DNA from: an uncultured Nocardioides sp.
Lineage (GTDB): Bacteria; Actinomycetota; Actinomycetes; Propionibacteriales; Nocardioidaceae
Assembly: GCF_947488025.1 (NCBI RefSeq)
Contig: NZ_CANKYS010000002.1
Location: forward strand, 62,001 to 126,000
Direction: 5' to 3'
Length of the DNA stretch: 64,000 nucleotides
Below the pieces are notes generated by a model that worked only from the letters and a program-made list of their open reading frames with translations, was not told where the DNA came from and did no database searches. Shown here in pieces: positions 34,405-44,487 of this stretch. The position numbers were made by a program, and so were the translations under genes. Numbering within the stretch: position 1 is the first letter of the stretch; each line of letters opens with the position of its first letter.

Positions 34405-35103
34405 TCAGCCCGTGACCCTGGCGGTTCCGTCGCGGCGTACGAGCACCACGCACTCGCCGCTGAGCCCCGCGCCGTTGGTGTGGCTGATGAGCGCCAGACC
34501 CGCCCCGCGCCTCGGTCGGGACCACTGGAGGGTCGTCGACGAGGTGGGCGGGGCCCACGTGCCGGACATCGGCTCCAGCGTCAGGTTGTAGGTGTGCAGC
34601 ACGGTGTAGGACGACACCCCGGACTGCGCATCGCCGATCCTGAGGCTCGTCAAGCGCTTGGACCACGACCGGAAGGTGCAGGTCGCCGGGCTCGTGTCCG
34701 GGTCGGTGAAGGTGACGAGTGCCCCGGTGTCGTCGTCGGAGGAGGTGCCGTCGCCGACGACCAGCTGCAGGAGGTAGGACCCCGGCTCCGTGCAGCTCAA
34801 TGACGGCGAGAGCCCCTGGGGCGTCACCGGCGCCCAGCTCCACGGACCGCTGAAGGTGCAGGACGAGACGTCGCCCTGGGTGACGACCGTGGCCATCCAG
34901 CGGATCTCCAGCGCGTCACCGTCCGGATCGCTCACGCTTCCGGAGAGCTGCGCGGAGGCCCCCGCGACCACGGTGACGTCAGGACCCGACTCGGCCACCG
35001 GTGGCGCCGCCGACGCCACGCCCGGGACGAGCAGCAGGGCCGTGAGGACGAAGATCAGGGCCGGGACGGCGGGCCTCCGCCAGGTGTGGACGACGCTGGA
35101 CAT
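34405..35103 (-). CDS. secreted PKD/Ig-like protein
   Basis: A 232-residue exported protein: signal peptide (about 1-32, ending GVASAAPP), then a PKD-like unit (GPDVTVVAGASAQLSG, SDPDGDALEIRW, residues 38-70) and a second beta-rich part. Four Cys (SSCTF, LSCTE, ATCTF, GECVV) suggest two extracytoplasmic disulphides. ATG at 35101-35103 has CGGAGGTG upstream. Probably an adhesin-like or carbohydrate-contacting surface protein; no anchor motif seen. A palindrome lies upstream near the aroQ stop. Confidence 0.75.
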   Translation of the reverse strand: MSSVVHTWRRPAVPALIFVLTALLLVPGVASAAPPVAESGPDVTVVAGASAQLSGSVSDPDGDALEIRWMATVVTQGDVSSCTFSGPWSWAPVTPQGLSPSLSCTEPGSYLLQLVVGDGTSSDDDTGALVTFTDPDTSPATCTFRSWSKRLTSLRIGDAQSGVSSYTVLHTYNLTLEPMSGTWAPPTSSTTLQWSRPRRGAGLALISHTNGAGLSGECVVLVRRDGTARVTG

Positions 35104-35173
35104 GTGGAACACCTCCGGGTGGGCGCCCCTCAGCGCCCTCAAGGTAAAGGAGATGCGCCGTCGGCCGGTGATA

Positions 35174-35187
35174 CACCCCTAGGGGTG
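35174..35187. promoter_or_regulatory. 14-bp perfect palindrome overlapping the aroQ stop
   Basis: CACCCCTAGGGGTG is self-complementary and includes the aroQ TAG stop. It lies about 70-85 bp before the secreted-protein start, a place suited to an operator. G/C-run palindromes flanked by TAT or ATA resemble CsoR-type sites; that link is speculative. Confidence 0.4.
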
Positions 35188-35622
35188 GCCTCCGTCGGCA
35201 GCTGCCACCACTTCCAGCGCCTGGCGGTAACCGTCGATCCCCTGCCCGGCGATCGTGGCCACGGCGTGCGGCTCGATGACGGAGGTGTGCCGGAACTCCT
35301 CCGCGCGTTGCTTCGGGTCGGAGATGTGCACCTCGACCAGGGGCGCGGTGAGCTGGGCGCAGGCGTCCCAGAGCGCGAGGGAGTAGTGGGTCCACGCGCC
35401 GGCGTTGAGCACGACGCGTACGCCGTCGTCGGCCGCGGCGTTGAGCCAGTCGAGCAGCTCGCCCTCGTGGTTGGTCTGGCGCACCTCGACCTCGAGCCCC
35501 AGCGCCCGACCCCACTCCACGCACTGGTGGGCGAGCTCGGCGTGGGTGGTCGACCCGTAGATCTCCGGCTGCCGACGGCCGAGCCGCCCCAGGTTGGGGC
35601 CGTTGAGGACGAGGACCTTCAC
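35179..35622 (-). CDS. aroQ: type II 3-dehydroquinate dehydratase
   Basis: A 147-residue enzyme converting 3-dehydroquinate to 3-dehydroshikimate. VLVLNGPNLGRLGRRQPEIYG holds the active-site Tyr, RQTNHEGELLDWL the base region, LNAGAWTHYSLALWDA and EVHISDPKQRAEEFRHTSV the carboxylate-binding segment. The GTG start overlaps the aroB stop by 4 nt. Last gene of the alaS-aroQ operon. Confidence 0.96.
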   Translation of the reverse strand: MKVLVLNGPNLGRLGRRQPEIYGSTTHAELAHQCVEWGRALGLEVEVRQTNHEGELLDWLNAAADDGVRVVLNAGAWTHYSLALWDACAQLTAPLVEVHISDPKQRAEEFRHTSVIEPHAVATIAGQGIDGYRQALEVVAAADGGHP

Positions 35623-36794
35623 GACGGGGCTCCGATCGCGGCGTAGGCCGCCCGGAGGTCGTCCTCGCCCGGGCCGGCGAGGATGCGCGGCGCGGCGAGG
35701 TCGTCGAGCACCACGAAGCGCAGCTGGGAGCCGCGTGCCTTCTTGTCGACCTTCATCGCCGCGTGCAGGTCGTCGAAGGTGGCGGCGTCGTAGGACGTCG
35801 GCAGCCCGACGCGGGCGAACGCCGCCCGGTGCCGCTCGACGAGCGCGGGGTCGAGCGAGCCGGCGCGGGACGCGAGCTCGGCGACGTAGACGCACCCGAT
35901 GGCGACCGCCTCGCCGTGGCGGACGGTGTAGTCGCTGGTGCGCTCGATCGCGTGGGCGAGGGTGTGGCCGTAGTTGAGCACCTCACGGCCCGGGTGGCCG
36001 TCGGCGCCGCCGGTCTCCCTGAGGTCGTCGACGACGACGTCGACCTTGACCCGGATCGCCCGCTCGACGAGCTCGCGCAGCTCGGCGGAGTCCCAGGTCA
36101 GCGCGGCCGGGTCGGTGCGCTCGACGACGTCGAGGATGGCGGGGTCGGCGATGAAGCCGCACTTCACGACCTCCCCCATCCCCGCGACGAGCTCCTCGTG
36201 GGGCAGCGACTCCAGCAGGGCCAGGTCGCACAGGACGCCGGCGGGCTCGTGGAACGAGCCGACGAGGTTCTTCCCGGCGCCGGTGTTGATGCCGGTCTTG
36301 CCACCGACCGCGGCGTCGACCATGGCGAGCAGCGTCGTGGGCACGTGGACGACGCGTACGCCGCGCAGCCAGGTCGCGGCGACGAAGCCGCCGAGGTCGG
36401 TCGTGGCTCCCCCGCCGATGGTCACGACCGCGTCGGAACGGGTGAAGCCGGCCTCTCCCAGAGCCTCCCAGCAGTCGGAGGCCACGGGCGCGGTCTTGGC
36501 CCGCTCACCGTCGGGGAGGCCGAGCGCGAGGACGTCGTAGTGCTCGACCAGCGCGTCGACCACCGGGTCGGCGAGCGCACCGAGCGTGCCGGCGTAGAGC
36601 ACCGCGACCCGCTCGACCGACTCGCCGAGCAGCGTGGGGAGCCGCCCGGCCAGCCCGTGGCCGATGACGACGTCGTACGGCGAGGCGCCACCCACGTGCA
36701 CGACGGTGTCGCCGGCCGTCGGGGCGGCGTGGTCAGCCCGCTGGTCCTGCTGTTGCTGGGACCGGTGCTGCCTGCGGGTCTGGCGCTTGGTCAT
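35619..36794 (-). CDS. aroB: 3-dehydroquinate synthase
   Basis: A 391-residue NAD- and metal-dependent cyclase. TIGGGATTDLGGFVAATWLRG binds NAD, MVDAAVGGKTGIN and HEELVAGMGEVVKCGFI supply catalytic residues, and NYGHTLAHAIE holds metal His. The first ~28 residues are an extra Arg/Gln-rich tail (QQQQ) not seen in most AroB proteins. The ATG overlaps aroK's stop (ATGA), which supports this start. Second step of the shikimate pathway. Confidence 0.96.
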   Translation of the reverse strand: MTKRQTRRQHRSQQQQDQRADHAAPTAGDTVVHVGGASPYDVVIGHGLAGRLPTLLGESVERVAVLYAGTLGALADPVVDALVEHYDVLALGLPDGERAKTAPVASDCWEALGEAGFTRSDAVVTIGGGATTDLGGFVAATWLRGVRVVHVPTTLLAMVDAAVGGKTGINTGAGKNLVGSFHEPAGVLCDLALLESLPHEELVAGMGEVVKCGFIADPAILDVVERTDPAALTWDSAELRELVERAIRVKVDVVVDDLRETGGADGHPGREVLNYGHTLAHAIERTSDYTVRHGEAVAIGCVYVAELASRAGSLDPALVERHRAAFARVGLPTSYDAATFDDLHAAMKVDKKARGSQLRFVVLDDLAAPRILAGPGEDDLRAAYAAIGAPS

Positions 36795-37291
36795 CCGACC
36801 AGCCTCCGAACCTCGGCCGCCACCTCGGCCGCCGTTCGGCCGTCGGTGTCGACGCTGTGCGCGGCCACCGACTCGTAGACCGGGGTGCGCTCGTCCAGCA
36901 GGGCCTTGATGCGGGAGCGCACGTTGCCGAGCAGCAGCGGTCGCCCGACCCCGAGGCCGACCCGCTTCACCGCGTCGGAGAGGCCGACCCGGAGGAACAC
37001 CACCGGGAGCCCGGCCAGCAGCTCGCGCGTCTCGGGGCGCAGGACCGCACCTCCGCCCAGCGCCAGGACGCCGTCGTGCTCGGCCAAGGCTGCGGCCACC
37101 GCGGCAGCCTCGAGGTCGCGGAAGTGGTCCTCCCCCGACTCCACGAAGATGTCGGAGATCTCGCGACCGGTGCTCGACTCGATGTCGGCGTCGGTGTCGC
37201 GGACGGGCAGGTCCCACGCCTCGCCGAGCAGGCCGGCGACCGTCGTCTTGCCGGCCCCCATCGGGCCGACGAGGACGACGCGAGGGGCCAT
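36791..37291 (-). CDS. aroK: shikimate kinase
   Basis: A 166-residue P-loop kinase: Walker A GPMGAGKTT (about 8-16), DTDADIE (shikimate/Mg binding), ALGGGAVL and the lid RPLL. Phosphorylates shikimate at O3 with ATP. It starts 13 nt after aroC and overlaps aroB by 4 nt. Confidence 0.96.
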   Translation of the reverse strand: MAPRVVLVGPMGAGKTTVAGLLGEAWDLPVRDTDADIESSTGREISDIFVESGEDHFRDLEAAAVAAALAEHDGVLALGGGAVLRPETRELLAGLPVVFLRVGLSDAVKRVGLGVGRPLLLGNVRSRIKALLDERTPVYESVAAHSVDTDGRTAAEVAAEVRRLVG

Positions 37292-37304
37292 CAGCGGACC
37301 CCCC

Positions 37305-38483
37305 TCATCGGAATCGCAGGGTGTCGAGGTAGGACGAGGCGTTGCGCCGCGTCTCCTGCACCGAGTCGCCGCCGAACTTCTCCACCACGGCGTCGGCGAG
37401 CACGAGCGCGACCATGGCCTCGGCGACGATCCCTGCGGCGGGGACGGCGCACACGTCGGAGCGCTGGTGGTGGGCGACGGTCGCCTCGCCGGTGGCCACG
37501 TCCACGGTGCGCAGGGCCTTCGGGACGGTGGCGATCGGCTTCATGGCGGCCCGCACCCGGAGCACCTCGCCGGTGGACATGCCGCCCTCGGTGCCGCCGG
37601 AGCGTCCGGAGGTACGGCGCAGGCCGTCGTCGGTCGTGACGATCTCGTCGTGGGCGAGCGAGCCGGGGGTGTCGGCGAGCTCGAAGCCGTCGCCGACCTC
37701 GACGCCCTTGATCGCCTGGATGCCCATCAGTGCCCCGGCGAGCCTGGCGTCGAGCCGGCGGTCCCAGTGCACGTGCGAGCCGAGGCCCGGCGGGAGACCG
37801 TGGACGACCACCTCGACGACACCGCCGAGGGTGTCGCCGTCCTTGTGGGCCTGGTCGATGCGGGCGACCATCGCCGCGCTCGCCTCGGGGTCGAGGCACC
37901 GGACCTCGTCGGCGTCGAGCCGCTCGACGTCGTCGGGAGCGGGCACGAGGCCGGCGGGCGCCTTGACGCCTCCGAGCGAGACGACGTGCGAGACGATCCG
38001 CGCACCGACGGCCTGCTCGAGGAAGTTGGACGCCACCCGGCCGAGGGCGACGCGGGCCGCGGTCTCGCGGGCCGACGCGCGCTCGAGGATGGGACGGGCC
38101 TCGTCGAAGGCGTACTTCTGCATGCCCACGAGGTCGGCGTGACCGGGGCGGGGCCGCGTCAGCGGGGCGTTGCGGGCCAGCGCCTCGAGCTCGACGGGGT
38201 CGACGGGGTCGGCCGACATGACCTTCTCCCACTTCGGCCACTCGGTGTTGCCGACCTCGATGGCGACCGGGCCGCCCTGGGTCTCGCCGTGGCGCACACC
38301 GCCGAGCACCCGAACCTGGTCCTGCTCGAACTTCATCCGTGCACCGCGGCCGTAGCCGAGCCGGCGGCGGGCCAGGGATTCGGCGAGGTCGTCGGTCGTG
38401 ACGCGGACGTGGGCGGGCAGCCCCTCGAGGATCGCCACCAGCGAGGGACCGTGGGACTCGCCTGCTGTGAGCCATCGGAGCAT
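37305..38483 (-). CDS. aroC: chorismate synthase
   Basis: A 392-residue FMN-dependent lyase producing chorismate from EPSP. Signatures are [51 protein letters not shown] and [15 protein letters not shown]. It lies between the prepilin peptidase gene (12 nt upstream) and aroK. EPSP synthase (aroA) is not in the window. Confidence 0.97.
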   Translation of the reverse strand: MLRWLTAGESHGPSLVAILEGLPAHVRVTTDDLAESLARRRLGYGRGARMKFEQDQVRVLGGVRHGETQGGPVAIEVGNTEWPKWEKVMSADPVDPVELEALARNAPLTRPRPGHADLVGMQKYAFDEARPILERASARETAARVALGRVASNFLEQAVGARIVSHVVSLGGVKAPAGLVPAPDDVERLDADEVRCLDPEASAAMVARIDQAHKDGDTLGGVVEVVVHGLPPGLGSHVHWDRRLDARLAGALMGIQAIKGVEVGDGFELADTPGSLAHDEIVTTDDGLRRTSGRSGGTEGGMSTGEVLRVRAAMKPIATVPKALRTVDVATGEATVAHHQRSDVCAVPAAGIVAEAMVALVLADAVVEKFGGDSVQETRRNASSYLDTLRFR

Positions 38484-38495
38484 GGGTGAAGTCTC

Positions 38496-39254
38496 TCAGC
38501 CCCAGATGCGCCCAGCGAGCGCGGTCCCCCAGACGAGACCCACCAGCGCCCCGCCGACCATGAACGGGCCGAAGGGGAACGACTTCTTCAGCAGGCTGCG
38601 GTCCCGCCGCGCCATCAGCACCACCAGCGCCGGGACGACGAAGAGCATGAAGCTGGCCCACAGCCCGATCGCCAGCGCGCCCCAGCCGGTCCAGCCGAGC
38701 ACCAACCCCACCGGCGCCGCCAGCCGGACGTCACCGAAGCCCATGCCGGCCGACCGCACGAACCACAGCACCCAGAAGAACGAGCGCGCGATCACCATCG
38801 CGACGAGGGCGCGCACGAGCGCGTCACGCTCCCCGGTGGCCAGCGCCACGGCCGTGACCACGACGACCGCGGCGAGGGTCGCGGGTACGACGACGACGCG
38901 GGGCAGCAGCCGGGTGTGCCAGTCGATGACGGACAGCGCGACCGCGACCGGGGTGAGCGGCACCAGCCACAGCAGCGGCCAGTCGAGACCGGTGGCGGCG
39001 CCGAGCAACGCGCCGGCGGCGGCCGAGAGCAGCCCGCTCCGCCACGCGAGCCCGGGCCGCGCCGCGATCTCGGCGTAGAGCATCTTGGGCGGCTCGTCCG
39101 CGTGGGCGCCGTCCGCCGGCACGGGTACGGCGGCGGGCTGGGGGGCGGGCTCCGGCACCCGCGCGATCAGTCGCGGCACCAGCAGCCCGCCCAGCCCGGC
39201 GAGCACGGCCGCGACGAGCGCGGCGAGCGCGGGGTCGAGCACGGTGTCGGTCAC
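38496..39254 (-). CDS. A24-type prepilin peptidase, short form
   Basis: A 252-residue polytopic membrane aspartic protease. The catalytic Asp residues are in SVIDWHTRLLP and GMGFGDVRL. The N-terminal methyltransferase domain with its CxxC pairs is missing, so it probably only cleaves leader peptides of type IV pilins. No pilin or secretion ATPase is near; its place among aro genes is conserved in actinobacteria as I recall. GTG start (complement of 39252-39254). Confidence 0.88.
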   Translation of the reverse strand: MTDTVLDPALAALVAAVLAGLGGLLVPRLIARVPEPAPQPAAVPVPADGAHADEPPKMLYAEIAARPGLAWRSGLLSAAAGALLGAATGLDWPLLWLVPLTPVAVALSVIDWHTRLLPRVVVVPATLAAVVVVTAVALATGERDALVRALVAMVIARSFFWVLWFVRSAGMGFGDVRLAAPVGLVLGWTGWGALAIGLWASFMLFVVPALVVLMARRDRSLLKKSFPFGPFMVGGALVGLVWGTALAGRIWG

Positions 39255-39262
39255 GGGGACAT

Positions 39263-40117
39263 TCAACCGGCACTGCGCGCCGCGAGGGCGCGTTCGCCTG
39301 CTTCTCGCATCACCGACAGCGGAGCGACCAGACCGGTGAACAGCTCGACCTGCAGCGCCGCCTGGTGGACGAGGAGGTCGAGACCGCCGACGAGCACCCG
39401 TCCGTCGGCCGAGGCGGCCAGCGGGGTCGGCCACGGGGCGTAGAGGACGTCGAAGACGGCCGCCACGTCGGCGCAACCGGCGACCAGCTCGGGGGTCTGC
39501 GCCGACGCGGGGATGGTCGAGACCACGATGTCGACGGTGGAGCCCGCGGCCCGTAGGTCGGGCCCGATGCTCCACTGTCCGCCCTCCAGTGGCTCGACGA
39601 CCACCTCCGGAGCAGCCGGGTGGGCGCGCAGGGCGGTCACGGTCTCCTCGGCGCGGGCCGCGTCACGCACCGCCAGCCTGATCAGCGACACGCCGAGGTC
39701 GGCCAGCGCCAGCCCGACCGACGTGGCCGTGGCGCCGCCGCCGAGGATCGCCGCCGTCGCCAGCGGGGACGTCGTACGCTCCCGGATCGCGGCGACGGCA
39801 CCCGGCAGGTCGGTGTTGTCCCCCGAGCGGGTGCCATCGTCCTCGAGGACCACGGTGTTCACCGCCCCCGCCAGGCGCGCCCGGTCACTGAGCCGGTCGA
39901 CCAGCGGAAGCGCCTCACGCTTGAGGGGCATGGTGAGCGACAACCCGCGCCACTCGGGGTCGAGCCCGTCGAGGAAGGCCCCGAGCCCACCGGAGGCCAC
40001 CCGGTGGGCGTCGTAGGCCCAGTCCAGCCCGAGCTCGGCGTACGCCGCTCGGTGCAGCACCGGCGACAGCGAGTGGGCGATCGGGTCGCCCAGCACGCCG
40101 CACCGGCGGGTCAGCAC
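39263..40117 (-). CDS. aroE: shikimate dehydrogenase
   Basis: A 284-residue NADPH enzyme. SLSPVLHRAAYAELGLDW binds shikimate, TMPLKREAL holds catalytic Lys, NTDLPG the paired Asp, and LGGGATATSVGLALADLG the dinucleotide fold. Members often have NRT for the NADP phosphate; here RDAAR follows. GTG start overlaps the mltG stop by 7 nt. Confidence 0.94.
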   Translation of the reverse strand: MLTRRCGVLGDPIAHSLSPVLHRAAYAELGLDWAYDAHRVASGGLGAFLDGLDPEWRGLSLTMPLKREALPLVDRLSDRARLAGAVNTVVLEDDGTRSGDNTDLPGAVAAIRERTTSPLATAAILGGGATATSVGLALADLGVSLIRLAVRDAARAEETVTALRAHPAAPEVVVEPLEGGQWSIGPDLRAAGSTVDIVVSTIPASAQTPELVAGCADVAAVFDVLYAPWPTPLAASADGRVLVGGLDLLVHQAALQVELFTGLVAPLSVMREAGERALAARSAG

Positions 40118-41307
40118 CGGTCCGAGGTCTCGCAGTAGGTCTTGTACTCGTCGCGTCCGACCAGGAAGTCGTCGTAGTCCTCGTAGAACTTCGTCTCGCC
40201 GGTCTCCAGGTTGACGGTGACGTAGTAGTACCAGGGCCCGTCGGCCGGGTTGGCCGCCGCCGCGATGGCGTCGTCACCCGGGGCCTCGATCGGCGTCGGC
40301 GGGAGGCCGGCGTTGATGCGCGTGTTGTAGGGCGTGTCTTCCGCGAGCTGCTCGGGGGTCAGCTCGGTCGAGCCGGGCGAGAGCCCGAGCCCGTAGGCGA
40401 TCGAGGCGTCGATGCCGAGCGTGCCGTTGGTGCCGCCCTTGTCGCCGGGACCGTCGAGGCGGTTGTAGATGACCCGCGAGATCTTGGGCATGTCGTCGCC
40501 GCGGCCCTCGGCCTCGATGAGGGAGGCGATGATCATCAGCTCGCCGGGCGTCTTGCCCAGCTCGGCGGCCCGCTCCTCCAGGCCGGCGGCGTCGGCCGCC
40601 TCGCGCCAGCGGTCGACCATCATCTTGAGGATGCGGACCGGCTTCATCCCCGGCTTGACCTCGTAGGTCGCGGGGAACAGGTACCCCTCGGCGTTGCCCT
40701 CGGCGTAGTCGGGCAGGCCGAGGCGGTCGGGCTGCTGGAGCGCGCGGTTCCAGGCGCGCTCGGGGAAGTCGGTGTTCTGCGCCAGCGTCGAGACGATCTC
40801 GGTGAGCCGCAGGCCCTCGGGGATCGTGACGGTCGGGAAGCCGATGAGGTTGTCGGGGTCGATGAGGACCTCGAGGGCGTCGGCGGCCTTCATCTCCTTC
40901 TGGAGCTCGTAGGCGCCGACCTGGATGCCGGCCGCGTCGGGCTCCCCGGCGGCGGCGTCGATGAAGGCCTGGACGGACTTGGTGACGCCGTCGGCCTTGA
41001 GGTTGCGACCGATCTGGGCGGTGGAGTCGCCCTCGTTGACGGTGAACTCGACGGAGCCGGTGCCGGGCCCGGGATAGTCGTCGGGACCCTGGAACTGGTC
41101 GGCGACCCAGGAGACGCCCTGGGTCAGCGCGACGTAGAAGCCCCCGAGGAGCACGACGAGGGCGACCAGGACGGCGACGCAGCCCTTGAGACCGCGTCCC
41201 TTGCGGCGCCTGCCGCCCGGGACGTAGTCGCGGTCCTCGAGCTCGTCGAGCTCCTCGCGCTCGTCCGGACGCACGGCCTCGTCCGCCCGGCCCTCGTGCT
41301 CAGTCAT
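40111..41307 (-). CDS. mltG: endolytic transglycosylase MltG
   Basis: A 398-residue YceG protein. About 45 charged cytoplasmic residues precede one membrane helix ([20 protein letters not shown]). A LysM-like stretch follows ([11 protein letters not shown]), then the catalytic Glu in [19 protein letters not shown] and [13 protein letters not shown]. It cuts nascent glycan strands in the periplasm-like zone. The Glu/Asp-rich N terminus is long. It overlaps ruvX by 8 nt. Confidence 0.95.
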   Translation of the reverse strand: MTEHEGRADEAVRPDEREELDELEDRDYVPGGRRRKGRGLKGCVAVLVALVVLLGGFYVALTQGVSWVADQFQGPDDYPGPGTGSVEFTVNEGDSTAQIGRNLKADGVTKSVQAFIDAAAGEPDAAGIQVGAYELQKEMKAADALEVLIDPDNLIGFPTVTIPEGLRLTEIVSTLAQNTDFPERAWNRALQQPDRLGLPDYAEGNAEGYLFPATYEVKPGMKPVRILKMMVDRWREAADAAGLEERAAELGKTPGELMIIASLIEAEGRGDDMPKISRVIYNRLDGPGDKGGTNGTLGIDASIAYGLGLSPGSTELTPEQLAEDTPYNTRINAGLPPTPIEAPGDDAIAAAANPADGPWYYYVTVNLETGETKFYEDYDDFLVGRDEYKTYCETSDRC

Positions 41308-41767
41308 CTGTCTCCGTCACCTCGACGATCTCTCCCGGTGGCTGCCCGCTCGACCGCTCCGTGTCGAGTGCAGTCTGCAGGATCAGCACAGCGGCTGCCT
41401 GATCCACCACGGCGCGTCGCTTGGCCCCGCGCCGGCCCTGCTCGCGCAGGATCGACTCGGCCGACACCGTGGTCAGTCGTTCATCACACAGCCTGACGGG
41501 CACGGGGGCAACTCGGCGGGCCAGCCGCCCGGCGAGCGCACGCGCCTTCGCCGCGGCAGGCCCCTCGGTCCCGTTGAGGGAGCGCGGCAGGCCGACCACG
41601 ACCTCGACCGCCCCGAGCTCGGTCACCAGCTGCGCAAGACGACGTACGTCGCCCCCGCCGCTGCGCACCGTCTCGACCGGCGTGGCGAGGAACCCGGAGG
41701 GGTCGCTGCTGGCGACGCCGATCCGGGCATCCCCCGGGTCGACGCCCAGCCGCACTCCGAACCGCAC
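41300..41767 (-). CDS. ruvX: Holliday-junction resolvase-like protein RuvX
   Basis: A 155-residue YqgF/RNase H-fold protein. [15 protein letters not shown] holds the first catalytic Asp, [14 protein letters not shown] the second element, [10 protein letters not shown] the third, and [14 protein letters not shown] the last acidic helix. Roles proposed for the family are 16S pre-rRNA processing or junction cleavage. It starts 2 nt after the alaS stop. Confidence 0.94.
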   Translation of the reverse strand: MRFGVRLGVDPGDARIGVASSDPSGFLATPVETVRSGGGDVRRLAQLVTELGAVEVVVGLPRSLNGTEGPAAAKARALAGRLARRVAPVPVRLCDERLTTVSAESILREQGRRGAKRRAVVDQAAAVLILQTALDTERSSGQPPGEIVEVTETDD

Positions 41768-41769
41768 GC

Positions 41770-44487
41770 TCAGACCTGCGCCCTCGCGGCGACCTCACGG
41801 GTGACGAGCTCGAGGGCCTCGTCGATGCGCGAGGCGTCGGTGCCGCCGCCCTGGGCGACGTCGTCCTTGCCGCCGCCCTTGCCGCCGAGCAACGGTCCGA
41901 CCGAGCGGACCAGCTCGCCGGCGGACAACCCGCGCGCCCGTGCCGCGTCGTTGGTGGCGGCCACGACCGACACCTTGCCGTCGGCCTGACCGATGATGAC
42001 CACGACGCCGGGCTCACCCTGAGGGAGCCGGCCACGCACGTCCATCGCCAGGTTGCGTACGTCACCCCCGCCGGCGCCGTCGGCGCGGTGGGCCACGACC
42101 TTGACGGGACCGACCTGCGCCGCACCGGCAGCCAGGTCGGCGCTCGCGCCGAGGAGCTGGGCGAGGCGGGCCTTCTCCAGCTCCTTCTCCGCGGCGCGCA
42201 GCCGCTCGGTGAGGCCCTGCACGCGGCCGACGAGGTCGTCGGGCTGGGTCTTGAGCAGGCCGGTGAGCTGGGCGACGACGTCGCGCTCGCGGGCGAGGTA
42301 GCCGAAGCCCTCCACGCCGGTGAGCGCCTCGATGCGCCGGTTGCCCGACCCCACGCTCGTCTCGCCGGTGACCACGACGGTGCCGATCTGCGAGGCGTGG
42401 TCGACGTGCGTGCCGCCGCAGAGCTCGCGCGACCAGGGTCCGCCGATCTCGACGACCCGGACCTTGGTGTTGTCGTAGGTCTCGCCGAACAGGGCGATCG
42501 CGCCCCACTCCTTGGCCCGCTCGAGCGTCATGTAGTCCCACGACACCGGCAGGTCGGCGCGCAGCGCCTGCTGGGAGACGAGCTCGATGTCGCGCACCTG
42601 CTCGGGGCTGAGCGCCGAGGTCCAGCCGAAGTCGAGACGGAGGTAGCCGGGGCGGTTGTAGGAGCCGGACTGCAGCGCGGTCGGGCCGAGCACCTCGCGC
42701 AGCGCGGCGTGCACGACGTGGGTGCCGGAGTGCGCCTGACGGGCGCCGGTGCGCCACTCGGGGTCAACGCGGGCGTGGAGCAGCCCCTTCTCGCCGGTTG
42801 AGCCTGTCGAAACCAGCTCGCCCTCGAGCACGCGCACCTGGTGGACGACGAGACCCTTGATGGGGCGCTGGACGTCGAGCACCTCGAGCCGTCCGCCGTC
42901 GAAGACGATCGTGCCGGCGTCGGCGACCTGGCCGCCGGACTCGGCGTAGAACGGGGTGCGGTCGAGCACCAGCTCGCCGACCTCGCCCTCGGCCAGCCGC
43001 GTCACCGGTGAACCTCCGCTGAGGAGGGCGAGCGGCTTCGACTCCGTCTCCAGCGTCTCGTAGGCGAGCCACTCGGTGGGGCCGTGCTCGTCGAAGACGC
43101 CGCGGTAGACGGCCGTGTCGCCGTGGGCGCCCTTCTTGGCGCGGGCGTCGGCCTTGGCGCGCTCGCGTTGCTCGGCCATCAGGCCGCGGAAGCCCTGCTC
43201 GTCGACGGCGAGGCCCTGCTCGGCCGCCATCTCGAGCGTGAGGTCGATGGGGAAGCCGTAGGTGTCGTGCAGGGCGAAGGCCCGCTCACCGGACAGCGTG
43301 GTCCCGCCTGACGTCTTCACCTCGGACGCGGCGGTGTCGAAGATCTGGGTGCCGGCCTGCAGCGTCTTGCGGAACGCGTCCTCCTCGGCGTAGGCCACCT
43401 GCGAGATGCGCTCCCAGTCGGAGACCAGGTTGCCGTAGACCGGCCCCATCACGTCGCGGGAGAGGGGCATCAGCTCGGGCAGCACGCGGTCCTCGCAGCC
43501 CAGCAGGCGCATGGAGCGCACCGCGCGGCGCAGCAGCCGGCGCAGGACGTAGCCACGTCCGTCGTTGCCGGGGGTGACGCCGTCGCCGATGAGCATCATC
43601 GAGGACCGGACGTGGTCGGCAACCACGCAGAAGCGAACGTCGTCGGCACGATCGACGCCGTACTTCTTGCCGGTCAGCTCCTCGGCCCGCGCGATGACGG
43701 GGTAGACGATGTCGATCTCGTACATGTTCTTCTTGCCCTGGAGCAGCAGGGCGACGCGGTCGAGGCCCATGCCCGTGTCGATGTTCTTCTTCGGCAGCGA
43801 GCCGGCGATGTCGAAATCGGACTTCGATCGCACGGCGCTCAGGTCGTCCTGCATGAAGACGAGGTTCCAGATCTCCAGGAGTCGGTCCTCGAGCTCGACC
43901 GGCATGTCGGGACCGAGGGTGGCGACGTCGAAGTCCGGGCCGAACTCGGGGCCGCGGTCGAAGAGGATCTCCGAGCACGGTCCACCGGGTCCGGGCACGC
44001 CCATCGACCAGTAGTTCTCCTTGGGGCCGAGCTGGACGATCCGTTCGCGGGGCAGCCCGGTGACCTTCATCCAGAGGCCGATGGCCTCCTCGTCGCCGAC
44101 CAGCACTGACGGGTAGAGGCGTTCCTTGTCCAGGCCGTAGCCGCCCTCCTCCACGGAGTTGGTGACCAGCGACCACGCCAGCTCGATGGCGCCCTCCTTG
44201 AAGTAGTCGCCGAAGGAGAAGTTGCCGCACATCTCGAAGAAGGTGGCATGCCGGGTGGTCTTGCCGACGTCCTCGATGTCGGGCGTGCGGATGCACTTCT
44301 GGACGCTCGTCGCGCGGTCGAACGGCGGCGTCTCCTGCCCGAGGAAGTAGGGCTTGAACGGCACCATGCCGGCGTTGACGAACAGCAGGTTGGGGTCGTC
44401 GGCGAGGGTCGAGGCGGAGGGCACCACGGCGTGTCCGGCGGCCTCGAAGTGCGCGAGGAAGCGGCGGCGGATCTCGGCGGTGTCCAT
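41770..44487 (-). CDS. alaS: alanyl-tRNA synthetase
   Basis: A 905-residue class II synthetase. [15 protein letters not shown] belongs to motif 2 and GMGLDRV to motif 3. The editing domain has zinc ligands [11 protein letters not shown] and CGGTHVDH; the C-terminal DHHA1 part ends VARRAQV-like. It charges tRNA-Ala and edits Ser/Gly mischarging. A repeat copy (42796-42814) is embedded in the linker before the editing domain. ATG shares one base with the upstream stop (TGATG). Confidence 0.98.
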   Translation of the reverse strand: MDTAEIRRRFLAHFEAAGHAVVPSASTLADDPNLLFVNAGMVPFKPYFLGQETPPFDRATSVQKCIRTPDIEDVGKTTRHATFFEMCGNFSFGDYFKEGAIELAWSLVTNSVEEGGYGLDKERLYPSVLVGDEEAIGLWMKVTGLPRERIVQLGPKENYWSMGVPGPGGPCSEILFDRGPEFGPDFDVATLGPDMPVELEDRLLEIWNLVFMQDDLSAVRSKSDFDIAGSLPKKNIDTGMGLDRVALLLQGKKNMYEIDIVYPVIARAEELTGKKYGVDRADDVRFCVVADHVRSSMMLIGDGVTPGNDGRGYVLRRLLRRAVRSMRLLGCEDRVLPELMPLSRDVMGPVYGNLVSDWERISQVAYAEEDAFRKTLQAGTQIFDTAASEVKTSGGTTLSGERAFALHDTYGFPIDLTLEMAAEQGLAVDEQGFRGLMAEQRERAKADARAKKGAHGDTAVYRGVFDEHGPTEWLAYETLETESKPLALLSGGSPVTRLAEGEVGELVLDRTPFYAESGGQVADAGTIVFDGGRLEVLDVQRPIKGLVVHQVRVLEGELVSTGSTGEKGLLHARVDPEWRTGARQAHSGTHVVHAALREVLGPTALQSGSYNRPGYLRLDFGWTSALSPEQVRDIELVSQQALRADLPVSWDYMTLERAKEWGAIALFGETYDNTKVRVVEIGGPWSRELCGGTHVDHASQIGTVVVTGETSVGSGNRRIEALTGVEGFGYLARERDVVAQLTGLLKTQPDDLVGRVQGLTERLRAAEKELEKARLAQLLGASADLAAGAAQVGPVKVVAHRADGAGGGDVRNLAMDVRGRLPQGEPGVVVIIGQADGKVSVVAATNDAARARGLSAGELVRSVGPLLGGKGGGKDDVAQGGGTDASRIDEALELVTREVAARAQV
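42796..42814. repeat. REP-like repeat inside alaS
   Basis: GGTTGAGCCTGTCGAAACC is an imperfect palindrome (GGTT...AACC) known to me as a frequent dispersed sequence in actinobacterial genomes. Here it is in frame and encodes the linker LVSTGSTG between the tRNA-acceptor and editing regions. Confidence 0.55.
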
